NCBI GenBank assembly: GCA_965214415.1
Contig: CBDCBQ010000003.1
Location: forward strand, 2,170,001 to 2,234,000
Direction of reading: 5' to 3'
Source of the DNA: RH-AL1 sp965214415
GTDB lineage: Bacteria; Pseudomonadota; Alphaproteobacteria; Rhizobiales; Beijerinckiaceae
DNA: 64,000 bases
The notes under the pieces are model-generated. The model was not told where the DNA came from and did not search any database. It saw nothing but the letters and a program-made list of their open reading frames with translations. The position numbers and the translations under genes were made by a program. Below, piece after piece: positions 7,691 through 16,265 of the stretch. Position 1 is the stretch's first letter, and the number at the start of each line of letters is the position of its first letter.

Positions 7691-10384
7691 ATGAAGATCG
7701 AGATGCCGAACAAGCCGCACCGCGCGGTTTGCGACACCGTGGAGGGCAAGCGCCTCGAGGACGCCACCAATGGCGCGCCCTGGCGCACGTTCGGTCCGTA
7801 TTTATCCGATCGCCAATGGGGCACCGTTCGCGAAGATTACAGCGCGTCGGGCGAGGCCTGGACCTACCTGTCGCACGATCAGGCGCGCAGCCGCGCCTAC
7901 CGTTGGGGCGAGGACGCGATCGCGGGTTTCTCCGACGACAAGCTCGCCATCTGCCTCGGCCTCGCGCTGTGGAACGGCGCCGACCCGATCCTGAAGGAGC
8001 GGCTCTACGGGCTCACCAACTCGGAGGGCAACCACGGCGAGGACGTCAAGGAACTCTACTATTATCTCGATGGCACGCCGACGCACTCGTACATGCGGAT
8101 GCTCTACAAGTATCCGCAGGCCGCCTTCCCCTACGAGGAGCTGCGTCGCGTCAATTCCGAGCGCGGGCTGGATGTCCGCGAGTACGAGTTGATCGACACG
8201 GGGCTATTCGACGACGACCGCTATTTCGACGTCACGGTCGAGTACGCCAAGAACGCCCCCGACGACATCTTGATGCTGATTACCGTCGCCAACCGCGGCG
8301 ACGCCGAGGCGCCGCTGCACGTGCTGCCGCAGCTATGGTCGCGCAACACCTGGACCTGGTCGGGCGATGCCACGCGACGCCCGCGCCTTGCCGCCGATGC
8401 GCGCGCCATCACGGTAGGGCACCCCGATCTGCCGCCCATGCGGCTCGAGTGCGACGGGACGCCGGAGCTGCTCTTCTGCGACAACGAGACCAACACGCGC
8501 CGCCTCTACGGCGCCGACACGCCGGGCTTCTTCAAGGACGGGATCAACGATCATCTCGTCGACGGCGTTTCGGGCGCGGTGAACCCGCAAAAGTTCGGCA
8601 CGAAGGCGGCCGCCCATTACACGCTGAGTGTGCCCGCGCACAGCGAGATCACGCTGCGCCTGCGGCTACGCCCGGCTGAAGCGCCGCATGGCGCCTTCGT
8701 CGACTTCGACACGGTCTTCCAGGCGCGGCGCGACGAATGCGACGCCTTTTACGCCGCGCTGCAGGCAGGTATCGACGATGCGGACGCGCGCCTCGTGCAG
8801 CGCCAGGCGTTCGCTGGCATGTTGTGGAGCAAACAATATTATGGGCTCGACATCCGCACCTGGCTCGCCGGCGACCCCGCCGAGCCGACACCGCCCGCGG
8901 AACGCAAGACCGGCCGCGATGCCGACTGGATGCACTTCTTCTCCGAGGACATCTTCTCGATGCCCGACGCCTGGGAATATCCCTGGTTCGCGGCCTGGGA
9001 CCTCGCCTTCCACTGCGTGACCTTCACGCTGATCGACCCCTCCTTCGCCAAGGCGCAGCTGGTGCTGCTCCTGCAATCGCGCTTCCTGCACCCGAACGGG
9101 CAGATCCCCGCCTACGAGTGGAATTTCGCCGATACCAACCCGCCGGTGCATGCGCTGGCCGCGATTCAGATCTTCGACATCGACCGCGCCCGCTCGGGGA
9201 GTGCCGACCTCACCTTCCTGCGCCGCGTCTACCACAAGCTGACCCTGAACTTCACCTGGTGGATCAACCGGCAGGACGCGCAGGACCGCAATATCTTCGA
9301 AGGCGGCTTCCTCGGGCTCGACAACATCTCGCTGTTCAATCGGTCGGGCACGTTGCCGGAGGGCGGCCATCTCGATCAGGCCGACGGCACTGCCTGGGCC
9401 GCGGTCTATGCGCTGAACCTGATGCGGCTGTCGATCGAGCTGGCGCTCGACGATCACGTGTACGAGGACATGGCCATCAAGTTCTTCGAGCATTTTTTGC
9501 TCATCGCCGGCGCGGTGCACCGCGAGATCGGCTCGCACCACGATGGCTTGTGGGACGAGCACGACGGCTTCTACTACGATCTGCTGGAAATCCCCGGCCA
9601 GGACGCGGTCATCTTGCCGGTGCGCTCGATGGTCGGGCTCATCCCGCTGTTCGCCGTCGAGCTTCTGCGCGGCGAGATTTTCGAAAAACTGCCCGACTTC
9701 GGCGCGCGCGTGCGCTGGCTGTTCGCCAATCGACCCGATCTCTCGCTGCTCGTCTCGCGCTGGAACGACCGCAATAGCGCCGACTATTCGCTGCTCTGCC
9801 TGATGCGCAAGAAACGCCTCAACCGCGTGCTTACGCGCATGCTCGACGAGACCGAGTTCTTGTCCGACTACGGGATACGCTCGGTGTCGAAGGTGCACGC
9901 CGTGCATCCGGCTGTCGTCGTCGTGCAGGGAACCGAAAACCGCGTCGACTACGAACCTGGCGAGGGCACGACGCGGCTCTTCGGCGGCAATTCGAACTGG
10001 CGCGGCCCGATCTGGATGCCGGTCAACTTCCTCATCGTCGTCGCGCTGCATCGCTACCAGACGTTCTACGGCGACGATTTCGAACTGGATTGCCCGACGG
10101 GCTCCGGCAACAAGATGAAGCTTGGCCAGATCGGCCACGAGATCGCGCGCCGCCTCACCCACCTGTTCCTGCGCGACGCCAACGGCCGCCGCGCGATCTA
10201 CGACGATTGCGATAAAATGCAGACGGATCCGCATTTCCGCGATCACATCCTGTTCTACGAGCATTTCCACGGCGACACCGGCCGCGGCCTCGGCGCCGCG
10301 CACCAGACCGGCTGGACCGGGCTCGTCGCGCTGCTGCTTCACCCGCCGGGCGAGATCGACCCGGAGATCGGCGAGCGGGCGTGA
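7691..10384 (+). CDS. Glycoside hydrolase family 63-like glucosidase
   Basis: An 897-residue cytoplasmic enzyme (no signal peptide) that looks like bacterial relatives of mannosyl-oligosaccharide glucosidase, GH63. The N-terminal beta-sandwich region (about residues 20-330) is followed by an (alpha/alpha)6-barrel-like region with motifs typical of this family: SEDIFSMPDAWEYPWFAAWD, PAYEWNFAD, WWINRQDAQ, GSNSNWRGPIWMP-like at about residue 768-778, and HQTGWTGLVA near the end. An acidic pair in the WEYPWFAAWD and DGTAWAA regions probably supplies catalysis. GGAG lies 5 bases before the ATG. It is followed by an SDR dehydrogenase of glucose-dehydrogenase type. The substrate, probably an alpha-glucoside, is not determinable here. 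Confidence 0.85.
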   Translation: MKIEMPNKPHRAVCDTVEGKRLEDATNGAPWRTFGPYLSDRQWGTVREDYSASGEAWTYLSHDQARSRAYRWGEDAIAGFSDDKLAICLGLALWNGADPILKERLYGLTNSEGNHGEDVKELYYYLDGTPTHSYMRMLYKYPQAAFPYEELRRVNSERGLDVREYELIDTGLFDDDRYFDVTVEYAKNAPDDILMLITVANRGDAEAPLHVLPQLWSRNTWTWSGDATRRPRLAADARAITVGHPDLPPMRLECDGTPELLFCDNETNTRRLYGADTPGFFKDGINDHLVDGVSGAVNPQKFGTKAAAHYTLSVPAHSEITLRLRLRPAEAPHGAFVDFDTVFQARRDECDAFYAALQAGIDDADARLVQRQAFAGMLWSKQYYGLDIRTWLAGDPAEPTPPAERKTGRDADWMHFFSEDIFSMPDAWEYPWFAAWDLAFHCVTFTLIDPSFAKAQLVLLLQSRFLHPNGQIPAYEWNFADTNPPVHALAAIQIFDIDRARSGSADLTFLRRVYHKLTLNFTWWINRQDAQDRNIFEGGFLGLDNISLFNRSGTLPEGGHLDQADGTAWAAVYALNLMRLSIELALDDHVYEDMAIKFFEHFLLIAGAVHREIGSHHDGLWDEHDGFYYDLLEIPGQDAVILPVRSMVGLIPLFAVELLRGEIFEKLPDFGARVRWLFANRPDLSLLVSRWNDRNSADYSLLCLMRKKRLNRVLTRMLDETEFLSDYGIRSVSKVHAVHPAVVVVQGTENRVDYEPGEGTTRLFGGNSNWRGPIWMPVNFLIVVALHRYQTFYGDDFELDCPTGSGNKMKLGQIGHEIARRLTHLFLRDANGRRAIYDDCDKMQTDPHFRDHILFYEHFHGDTGRGLGAAHQTGWTGLVALLLHPPGEIDPEIGERA

Positions 10385-10475
10385 GCGCGCTCGCCGAGCA
10401 GCGCTTGACCTAAAGGACGCGGCTCTTCGGCGGCGAGTCGAGCTGGCAAGCAGGCGGCAGCGCGAGTTTTCAGTA

Positions 10476-10598
10476 GGATCGCAGGCATCGACACAGATCA
10501 GCCGCCTGCTCGACCCCGCGGACGGCAATGTGACGCTCACGACCCTGCGACGCGCCGCCGAGATGGTCGGCCGCACGGTGCGCCTCGAGCTGATCTGA
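10476..10598 (+). pseudogene. C-terminal remnant of a HigA/Xre-type antitoxin
   Basis: In frame 3, with no start codon, the sequence reads STQISRLLDPADGNVTL then TTLRRAAEMVGRTVRLEL and a stop at 10596-10598. This matches the recognition helix and C-terminal beta strand of short Xre/HigA antitoxins (xxQVSRLLDPxNxxVTLxTLxRAAxAVGRxLRLEL). The first helices and any partner toxin gene are missing, and the preceding bases drift out of homology. It is read as a decayed fragment; independent expression is unlikely. Confidence 0.6.
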
Positions 10599-10687
10599 TC
10601 TTCGAAGCCCGTGTCGCCCTCCGCCGCTTGCAACCTTAGCCGTAAGCCGGCTGTTCAGCGCGCATGTTGGGGCAAGGAGAACAACCA

Positions 10688-11563
10688 ATGACCGACCTAC
10701 ATCCAAAGCATCCCGCCGCGCCGGCGGCGCCCGATTCCGTGCCGCTTCCGAAGGTTGGCTACACATCCATTCTCGAGGGCCAGCCGGCGATCGTCACCGG
10801 CGCCAATTCCGGCATCGGCGAAGCCGTGGCCATCGGCTTGGCGCGCGCGGGCGCGGACGTCGTCGTCAATTACGTGACGCATCCCGAGACCGCCGAGGAG
10901 GTCGCCCACAAGATCGAGGGTTTTGGCCGCAAGGCGCTGGTGGTCAAGGCCGACGTCTCCAAGGAGGACGAGGTGATCGCCATGTACAAGCAGGCGATCG
11001 CCGAGTTCGGCACGATCCACATCTCGGTCTCCAACGCCGGCCTGCAGCGCGATTCCGCGTTCATCGACATGACGCTCGAGCAGTGGAACATGGTGATCGG
11101 CGTCAATCTCACCGGCCAGTTCCTCTGCCAGCGTGAGGCCGCTCGCGAGTTCCTGCGCCGCGGGGTCGACGAGAAGGTGTCGGTCGCGGCCGGCAAGATG
11201 ATCTGCATGAGTTCGGTCCACCAGGTGATCCCGTGGGCCGGCCACGCCAATTACGCGTCCTCGAAGGGCGGCATCAAACTGCTGATGGAATCGATGGCGC
11301 AGGAGCTGGCGCCGCACCGCGTGCGGGTGAACGCGATCGGCCCCGGCGCCATCCGCACGCCGATCAACACCGACGCCTGGAACACGCCCGAGGCCTACAA
11401 GAGCCTGATGACGCTGGTGCCCTACAAGCGCATCGGCGAGCCCGACGACATCGCGCAAGCCGCGGCCTGGCTCGCGTCTGACCACGCCGACTACATCACC
11501 GGCGTGAGCCTCTTCGTGGATGGCGGCATGACGCTCTACCCGGGTTTCGCCACGGGCGGGTAA
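10688..11563 (+). CDS. SDR-family oxidoreductase, glucose 1-dehydrogenase-like
   Basis: A 291-residue classical short-chain dehydrogenase. The NAD(P)-binding TGANSGIGEA motif is at about residues 38-47, the NAG motif sits mid-protein (SNAGLQ), and the catalytic Ser-Tyr-Lys triad is visible as CMSSVHQ and NYASSKGG. The C-terminus (DYITGVSLFVDGGMTLYPGF) is typical of glucose 1-dehydrogenase-like members. The ATG at 10688 was preferred over upstream TTG because AAGGAG lies 8 bases before it. It lies downstream of the glucosidase on the same strand, separated by a 300-bp region with an antitoxin remnant, so a shared operon is doubtful. The substrate is uncertain. Confidence 0.9.
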   Translation: MTDLHPKHPAAPAAPDSVPLPKVGYTSILEGQPAIVTGANSGIGEAVAIGLARAGADVVVNYVTHPETAEEVAHKIEGFGRKALVVKADVSKEDEVIAMYKQAIAEFGTIHISVSNAGLQRDSAFIDMTLEQWNMVIGVNLTGQFLCQREAAREFLRRGVDEKVSVAAGKMICMSSVHQVIPWAGHANYASSKGGIKLLMESMAQELAPHRVRVNAIGPGAIRTPINTDAWNTPEAYKSLMTLVPYKRIGEPDDIAQAAAWLASDHADYITGVSLFVDGGMTLYPGFATGG

Positions 11564-11574
11564 TCCCGGCCGTT

Positions 11575-11648
11575 TTGCGAGCGAAACGAAGCAATCCAGG
11601 CCCTTCGCTCGGCCTCTTGGTTGCTTCGCCTTCGGCTCGCAATGACGG
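11575..11648. repeat. Dispersed palindromic repeat, 'tgcgagc…gaagcaa' family (copy A)
   Basis: Two facing arms: left arm about 11575-11598 (tgcgagcgaaacgaagcaat) and right arm about 11629-11648, whose reverse complement reads attgcgagccgaaggcgaagcaacc. The same arms occur at 30352-30447, and a single arm at 20635-20663. It lies between a plus gene and a minus gene, where it could also act as a bidirectional transcription stop. Confidence 0.75.
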
Positions 11649-11656
11649 CGAGAGGC

Positions 11657-12052
11657 CTAAAAATCCTCGAGGTCGAAGTCGAGGATCGCCATCTGCAGCG
11701 TGTAGGTCTTGCCCTTCGCGTCGTCGGCGGAGATCACGCCCAAGAAATCGTCGCCGGAATTGAGCTCGACGGAATCCGTCTTCTTCATGCGCGCGACGAT
11801 CTTCAGCTTGTCGTTCTCGAACAGCCGGCGCAGATAATCCTGCAGCACGGGGCGCTCGACGGGCACCTTCATGTCGAAGGCGAATGAGCGGTCGCCATCC
11901 TCGTCGTCGACGAGGATCGAGCCGATCGTGCGCTCCCCGAGATGCACGTCGGCGTTGTCCGCGTCCTTCTTGCCCGGCGTGACGCGAATGGCCTCGTTGC
12001 CGAACGATTGGCGCAAGAAATCCTGCAGCTTGCGCATCTCGGTCTTGTCCAA
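11657..12052 (-). CDS. Tandem DUF3126-domain protein
   Basis: A 131-residue protein made of two DUF3126-like units. Unit 1 covers about residues 6-62 (LQDFLRQSFGN … DDEDGDRSFAFDMKV) and unit 2 about 70-131 (LQDYLRRLFEN … KTYTLQMAILDFDLEDF). Family members known from alphaproteobacteria are usually a single unit of about 70 residues ending in QMAILDxDL. TTG at 12052 is chosen because AGGAG lies 7 bases upstream; the first ATG (12037) is too far from any ribosome-binding site. Molecular function is unknown. Confidence 0.8.
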   Translation of the reverse strand: MDKTEMRKLQDFLRQSFGNEAIRVTPGKKDADNADVHLGERTIGSILVDDEDGDRSFAFDMKVPVERPVLQDYLRRLFENDKLKIVARMKKTDSVELNSGDDFLGVISADDAKGKTYTLQMAILDFDLEDF

Positions 12053-12141
12053 GAAACGTCTCCTGATGCGTGGGTGCGGCGGCGATCCGTGCCAGAAATC
12101 AAGCCTCCACGCAATCGACGCGTCGCGGGCGCCCGGCCACC

Positions 12142-12546
12142 TCAGGGCGATTCCGGCACTCCCGGCAGCCCCTCTAGGTGCACCCAATCCTGCTTCGAAG
12201 ACGTCCAGACCTGCAGGGTCGGCGCCGGGCACGCCTCAGGATCGTCCAGGCTGCCGAGGTTGAGCCCGATCGTCGCGGCGCTCTTCCTGGCGCCGAAGAG
12301 CGTGGTGCCGCAGGTCGGGCAAAAGCCCCGCTCGAGGTCTGGCGAAGACTCGTAGGTCGAGACCCGCCCCTCGACCGTGACGGCCTCGCGCGGGAACTGC
12401 GCGCGTACGTTGAAGGTCGCGCCCAGCGCTTTTTGGCAGATCCGGCAGTGGCAGACGTACACGTTGATCGGCGTGCCGGTCGCCTCGTAGCGCACCGCTC
12501 CGCAGAGGCAGCCACCGCGGAGCCCGACTCGATCAGCCGCGCTCAG
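12142..12546 (-). CDS. GFA-family (Mss4-like) zinc protein
   Basis: About 134 residues with the cysteine pattern of the GFA family: GGCLCGAVRYE, CHCRICQKALGA and FCPTCGTTLF, which together bind zinc. Members are annotated as glutathione-dependent formaldehyde-activating enzymes, but most have no proven activity. No ATG, GTG or TTG lies between the end of cysE and the conserved GGCLCG, so the start is unclear. A CTG that overlaps the cysE stop (CTGA, 12543-12546) would give a normal-length protein; otherwise translation starts inside cysE. The gene is directly downstream of cysE on the same strand. Confidence 0.75.
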   Translation of the reverse strand: MSAADRVGLRGGCLCGAVRYEATGTPINVYVCHCRICQKALGATFNVRAQFPREAVTVEGRVSTYESSPDLERGFCPTCGTTLFGARKSAATIGLNLGSLDDPEACPAPTLQVWTSSKQDWVHLEGLPGVPESP

Positions 12547-13409
12547 CGCCGCGGCTCGATCGTCGAGCGGCCCTCGAGCGCCTCGAAGGTCGTCTTGGCG
12601 GCCAGGATCTGGTCCATCGTGCGGGCGGGCTCCGCGCAGCCAGCCTCGCCGACGATGCGGGCCGGCACGCCCGCCACGGTCTTGTTGTGCGGCACCGGGT
12701 GCAGCACGACGGAGCCCGCCGCGATGCGCGCGCAATGGCCGACCTCGATGTTGCCGAGGATCTTGGCGCCGGCGCCGATCAGCACGCCGTGGCGCACTTT
12801 CGGGTGGCGATCGCCCATGTCCTTGCCGGTGCCGCCGAGCGTCACGTCCTGCAGCATCGAGACATTGTCCTCGATGATCGCCGTCGATCCCACCACCAGC
12901 CCGGTCGCGTGATCGAGGAACACGCCCTTGCCGATACGGGCCGCCGGATGAACGTCGGTCTGGAACACCGCCGATGAGCGGCTCTGCAGGTAGAACGCGA
13001 AATCATGCCGGCCGGCGTTCCACAGAGCGTGCGCGAGCCGGTGTGCCTGGATGGCGTGAAAGCCCTTGAAATAGAGGATCGGCTCGACGAGCCGCGTGCA
13101 GGCGGGGTCGCGATCGAAGACGGCGAGCAGGTCGGCCTGGAACGCCTCGGCCACGGTCGGATCCGCGGCGGCGATCTCGGCGTAGGCCTGGCGGATCAGG
13201 TCGCTCGGCACGTCGGCGTGGGCGAGCCGCGCGGCGACGCGGTGGATCACCACGCTCTCCAGCGTCTCGTGGTTCAGGATCGCGGAATAGATGAAGCCGG
13301 CGAGCTCCGGCTCGCGGCGGCTGATCTCCTGCGCCTCGCTCGTCATCTGCGCGAACAGCGGATCGTGCGACACGAGCGGGACGACGTTGCCTTGGGCTTT
13401 GCCGATCAT
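12543..13409 (-). CDS. cysE: Serine O-acetyltransferase
   Basis: A 288-residue cytoplasmic enzyme that acetylates L-serine with acetyl-CoA, the first committed step of cysteine synthesis. The N-terminal helical domain (about residues 1-150) includes FYLQSRSSAVFQTDVHPAARIG. The C-terminal left-handed beta-helix has hexapeptide repeats and the signature DHATGLVVG, GGTGKDMGDRHPKV and VPHNKTVAGVPARIVG. ATG 13409 has GGAAGG about 5 bases upstream; ATG 13421, four codons earlier, is an alternative with a poorer site. It sits between an alpha/beta hydrolase and the GFA gene on the same strand. The long helical N-terminus fits the full-size proteobacterial form. Confidence 0.93.
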   Translation of the reverse strand: MIGKAQGNVVPLVSHDPLFAQMTSEAQEISRREPELAGFIYSAILNHETLESVVIHRVAARLAHADVPSDLIRQAYAEIAAADPTVAEAFQADLLAVFDRDPACTRLVEPILYFKGFHAIQAHRLAHALWNAGRHDFAFYLQSRSSAVFQTDVHPAARIGKGVFLDHATGLVVGSTAIIEDNVSMLQDVTLGGTGKDMGDRHPKVRHGVLIGAGAKILGNIEVGHCARIAAGSVVLHPVPHNKTVAGVPARIVGEAGCAEPARTMDQILAAKTTFEALEGRSTIEPRR

Positions 13410-13465
13410 GAGACCTTCCATGCGGGCGCTCGAATGTTCTCTCTCGACGCTCTCATATAGGCCTT

Positions 13466-14248
13466 TCACGATCGTTCTTCGAGGAATTCGAGAACGGCCG
13501 CCTTGTAGACCTTGTCGCCGACCGCCTTGTTGTGGTCGCGCCCCTCGATATGGACGGCGCGCCCTCGCGGCAGCAGGGCCGACAGCGCCTCGGGATGGCC
13601 TGCGATGTCGTCGTGCGTGCCGACGACGACCAGGGTCGGGCAGGTAATCTCGGCCACCTCGTCGGCCGGCATCAGTTGGCGCGCGCCGCGAATGCAGGCG
13701 GCCAGCGCGCGCCTGTCGCTCTTGGTCGCGTCGGCGAAGGCGCGGAACATGCGCTGGTTCGGATCGGTGAGGCTCTCCAGTGCCGGCGCGTCCATGGCGT
13801 CGGCGATGCCCATCGGCAGCGTGCCGCCCTCGACGAGGCTCATGCCGAGGCCACCGAGGACGAGCGCGCGCACCCGTTCCGGCGCCAGGCGCTGCAGAAA
13901 CGCGGCGATGCGCGCGCCCATCGAGTAGCCCATCACATCGATCCGCCCGAGCCCAAGATGGTCGAGCAGCGCCAGCGCGTCGGCGGCGAGGACGCCGATC
14001 GTGTAGGCGGATGACTCGTAGGGCTTGTCGCTGCGGCCGTGCCCACGCACGTCGTAGAGGATCACCCGCCGCCCATCCGCCGTGAGCGCCTTGACCCAGG
14101 TCGGAAGCACCCAATTGACGGCGTGCGTGGAGGCGAAGCCGTGGATCAGCAGGATCGGTGCTTGGCGATCCGCCTGTCCGCCTTGGCTCGCGGCCGGCTC
14201 GTCGAGGTAGGCGAGGCGCACGCCGCCTGCCACCGTCATCTTTTGCAT
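13466..14248 (-). CDS. Alpha/beta-fold hydrolase
   Basis: A 260-residue soluble hydrolase. The oxyanion region is LLIHGFAS (about 34-41), DVRGHGRSDKP follows, and the nucleophile Ser109 lies in GYSMG. An acidic residue in GTHDD and a His in EGRDHNKAV near residue 240 complete the triad. It is most like 3-oxoadipate enol-lactonase/esterase-type members. The start ATG at 14248 precedes the first beta strand; a second ATG three codons later is also possible, and neither has a strong ribosome-binding site. It is upstream of cysE on the same strand with about 56 bp between them. The substrate is unknown. Confidence 0.88.
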   Translation of the reverse strand: MQKMTVAGGVRLAYLDEPAASQGGQADRQAPILLIHGFASTHAVNWVLPTWVKALTADGRRVILYDVRGHGRSDKPYESSAYTIGVLAADALALLDHLGLGRIDVMGYSMGARIAAFLQRLAPERVRALVLGGLGMSLVEGGTLPMGIADAMDAPALESLTDPNQRMFRAFADATKSDRRALAACIRGARQLMPADEVAEITCPTLVVVGTHDDIAGHPEALSALLPRGRAVHIEGRDHNKAVGDKVYKAAVLEFLEERS

Positions 14249-14327
14249 GAGATAATCCGCGCTGGTCCGCCGCCGCGCGATGGCGAGGGCATTGGCAAAG
14301 AGCAACCTATAGGAGGTTGCCGCCGCC

Positions 14328-15791
14328 TCAATCGTCCAGGCGCGGCCGCACTTCAAGCTGGGCCAGCACTCTGCCGATCGCAGCCCGCTCCGCACTTATT
14401 CGCGACGACCGCCCCGGCCGCGGCAGTTGTGGCAGACGCGTCGCGGGAGCGGATACGCCGATGCCCCGCGGCCACGCCAGCACGACCAGGATGCAGATCG
14501 CCATTTGCCCGAGCGAACTCGTCTTGTCGGCAAGCCCCGCCGAGGTCGAGGCGACGGAGATGAAATAGAGGATCGGCAGCCGTGCCTCACGCCGAGTCGC
14601 CTTCGAAAGGTAGGCGAAAAGGCCGATCCAGCCGACGATGATGATCGCCGACATCGCGAGCCCGTAGGCGAGCGGCATTCCGGCCCAGAAGCTCTCGATA
14701 CCGAATTCGAGCCCCTGCAGGTGCTGCCACATTGAGACGACGACCTGATCGGGGCCTGTGACGAGGTCGGCCCATGGGATCGGCTCGAAAAGCCGCCACA
14801 TCAGGACACGCGCCTCGGCGCTGCCGTCATCGTCGACGAAGCGCTCCAGGAACTTATCGAACGCGCCGTATTCGTAGGCGAGCGCGGCGGTACCGATGAC
14901 AACTGGCACGGCAGCACCAAACGCGGCGAGCGTGCGTGGTGCGAGCTTGCGCGACATCAGGAGGGCGCGCACGCCGCGGATGATCCAAAGGACGGCGCTC
15001 ATGGCGATGACCAGGGCCAGCGCAGCGCGGCCGCCGAAAGGGACCATCGCGGCGAGATCGAGCAGCAAGAGCCCGGCGCGCAGCCAGGCCGGGATCCAAC
15101 CTGCCGCGCGCGACTGCAGGATCATCACCAGCGTGCCCGTGAGCAGCGCGTTCTCGAGCGGGTGCCCAAGCATCGCCGTCGAACGCCAATCCCACGCCAT
15201 CTGCGCTTTCCAGTCGAACACCTTGGCCCCGATCTGCTCGGGAGAGCCGGTCACGTCCGGCGGGATCACGAAAAAGACGCGAGAGCCGGTCGCGTATTCA
15301 TACAGGGCGGTGAGATCGTTGACGACGTAGATGGCGAGAACCACGACCGCGATCACATGGAGCGCGTGCCGCGACATGTCCTTCATCAGGAGACAGACGA
15401 GAATCGGCATCAGGTAGGAGTCGATCGGCGGCGTGACCGGCACCTGCAGGAACGCCGCGGAATAGCCGATGACGACGACGACCGAGGCGAGCGCGACGAC
15501 GAGCCCCGGCTCCTCGAGAAGGAGATGGTGGGCGTTCGAAAAGCTCGGTCGCGCGAGCCAGCGGATGCCGAGCGCGACCGCGAGCAGCAGCGTCGCCGGA
15601 TGGATCTTTTGCAGCACCGAGCCACCCTCGGTGTCGTAATGGTAGCCGAGGGCATCGAGGCTGACGCCGGACACCGCGAGGACGCCGACGACCGCCACGA
15701 GGGTGACGACGAACGCCGCGCATTCGGCGCAGCCGCGCAGCAGCGCGCTTATGTCGAGTTGCGGGGGATGGTACTCCGCACGGAGAGTCAT
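14328..15791 (-). CDS. O-antigen ligase-like polytopic membrane protein
   Basis: A 487-residue integral membrane protein with about 11-12 hydrophobic segments, for example FVVTLVAVVGVLAVSGV near residue 28 and AIIIVGWIGLFAYLS near 390. A long polar loop (about residues 300-370) contains RVLMWRLFEP. This layout is that of the O-antigen ligase/Wzy-like superfamily, which joins or polymerises glycans at the outer face of the inner membrane. No glycan cluster surrounds it, so its role (surface polysaccharide polymerase or similar) is inferred only from topology. The ATG at 15791 precedes a short polar lead before the first membrane segment. Confidence 0.7.
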   Translation of the reverse strand: MTLRAEYHPPQLDISALLRGCAECAAFVVTLVAVVGVLAVSGVSLDALGYHYDTEGGSVLQKIHPATLLLAVALGIRWLARPSFSNAHHLLLEEPGLVVALASVVVVIGYSAAFLQVPVTPPIDSYLMPILVCLLMKDMSRHALHVIAVVVLAIYVVNDLTALYEYATGSRVFFVIPPDVTGSPEQIGAKVFDWKAQMAWDWRSTAMLGHPLENALLTGTLVMILQSRAAGWIPAWLRAGLLLLDLAAMVPFGGRAALALVIAMSAVLWIIRGVRALLMSRKLAPRTLAAFGAAVPVVIGTAALAYEYGAFDKFLERFVDDDGSAEARVLMWRLFEPIPWADLVTGPDQVVVSMWQHLQGLEFGIESFWAGMPLAYGLAMSAIIIVGWIGLFAYLSKATRREARLPILYFISVASTSAGLADKTSSLGQMAICILVVLAWPRGIGVSAPATRLPQLPRPGRSSRISAERAAIGRVLAQLEVRPRLDD

Positions 15792-16000
15792 CGTCGGGGA
15801 CAGGTCTCTCGGCGCGATCGCGGCACTGCGATGAGCTTTTGTCAACCGTTGCACACGCCGGAGGCGAGATCGAGATCGAAGTTCCCGCGAAATCAGCAAT
15901 GCGACAATGCGGCTTCCGCGGGACGCTCGCGCGCGCGACAGCCTCGCCTTGCTTTCTCACGCGGATCGCGGCACGTCACCCGCAGCAACGGAGACCCGCC

Positions 16001-16252
16001 ATGGCCGAGCACGGCACGCCGCACTTTCACAACCAGCCGGGGCTGCCGAGCATCAGGGTGCGCGCGAAGGAGTTCATGTGCATCGGCGCGCTGCCGCCGT
16101 TCGATCATCCGCACATCTTCATCGACATGGGAAACGAGACCGACATCGTCTGCTCCTATTGCTCGACGCGATTCGTCCATGACGGCACGCTGACAACGCC
16201 GTGCGCGCCGGCCGAATGTTTCTTCATGCCGGAGGCCGACAAAGCCGCCTGA
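16001..16252 (+). CDS. zf-CHCC zinc-finger domain protein
   Basis: An 83-residue protein with the C-x(n)-H-x(n)-C-x2-C pattern (CIGALPPFDHPHIFIDM, then VCSYCSTRF) of the zf-CHCC domain shared with the NDUFS6-type accessory subunit of complex I. GGAGA lies 7 bases before the ATG. It is followed 13 bases later by the FAD monooxygenase, so the two are probably co-transcribed, an arrangement common in alphaproteobacteria. A zinc-binding role is likely; the partner is unknown. Confidence 0.88.
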   Translation: MAEHGTPHFHNQPGLPSIRVRAKEFMCIGALPPFDHPHIFIDMGNETDIVCSYCSTRFVHDGTLTTPCAPAECFFMPEADKAA

Positions 16253-16265
16253 GCGCGGCGGCCCG

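Noticed and set aside
8666..10633. Minus-strand open frame of 655 codons opposite the glucosidase
   Set aside because: Shadow frame without recognisable domains.
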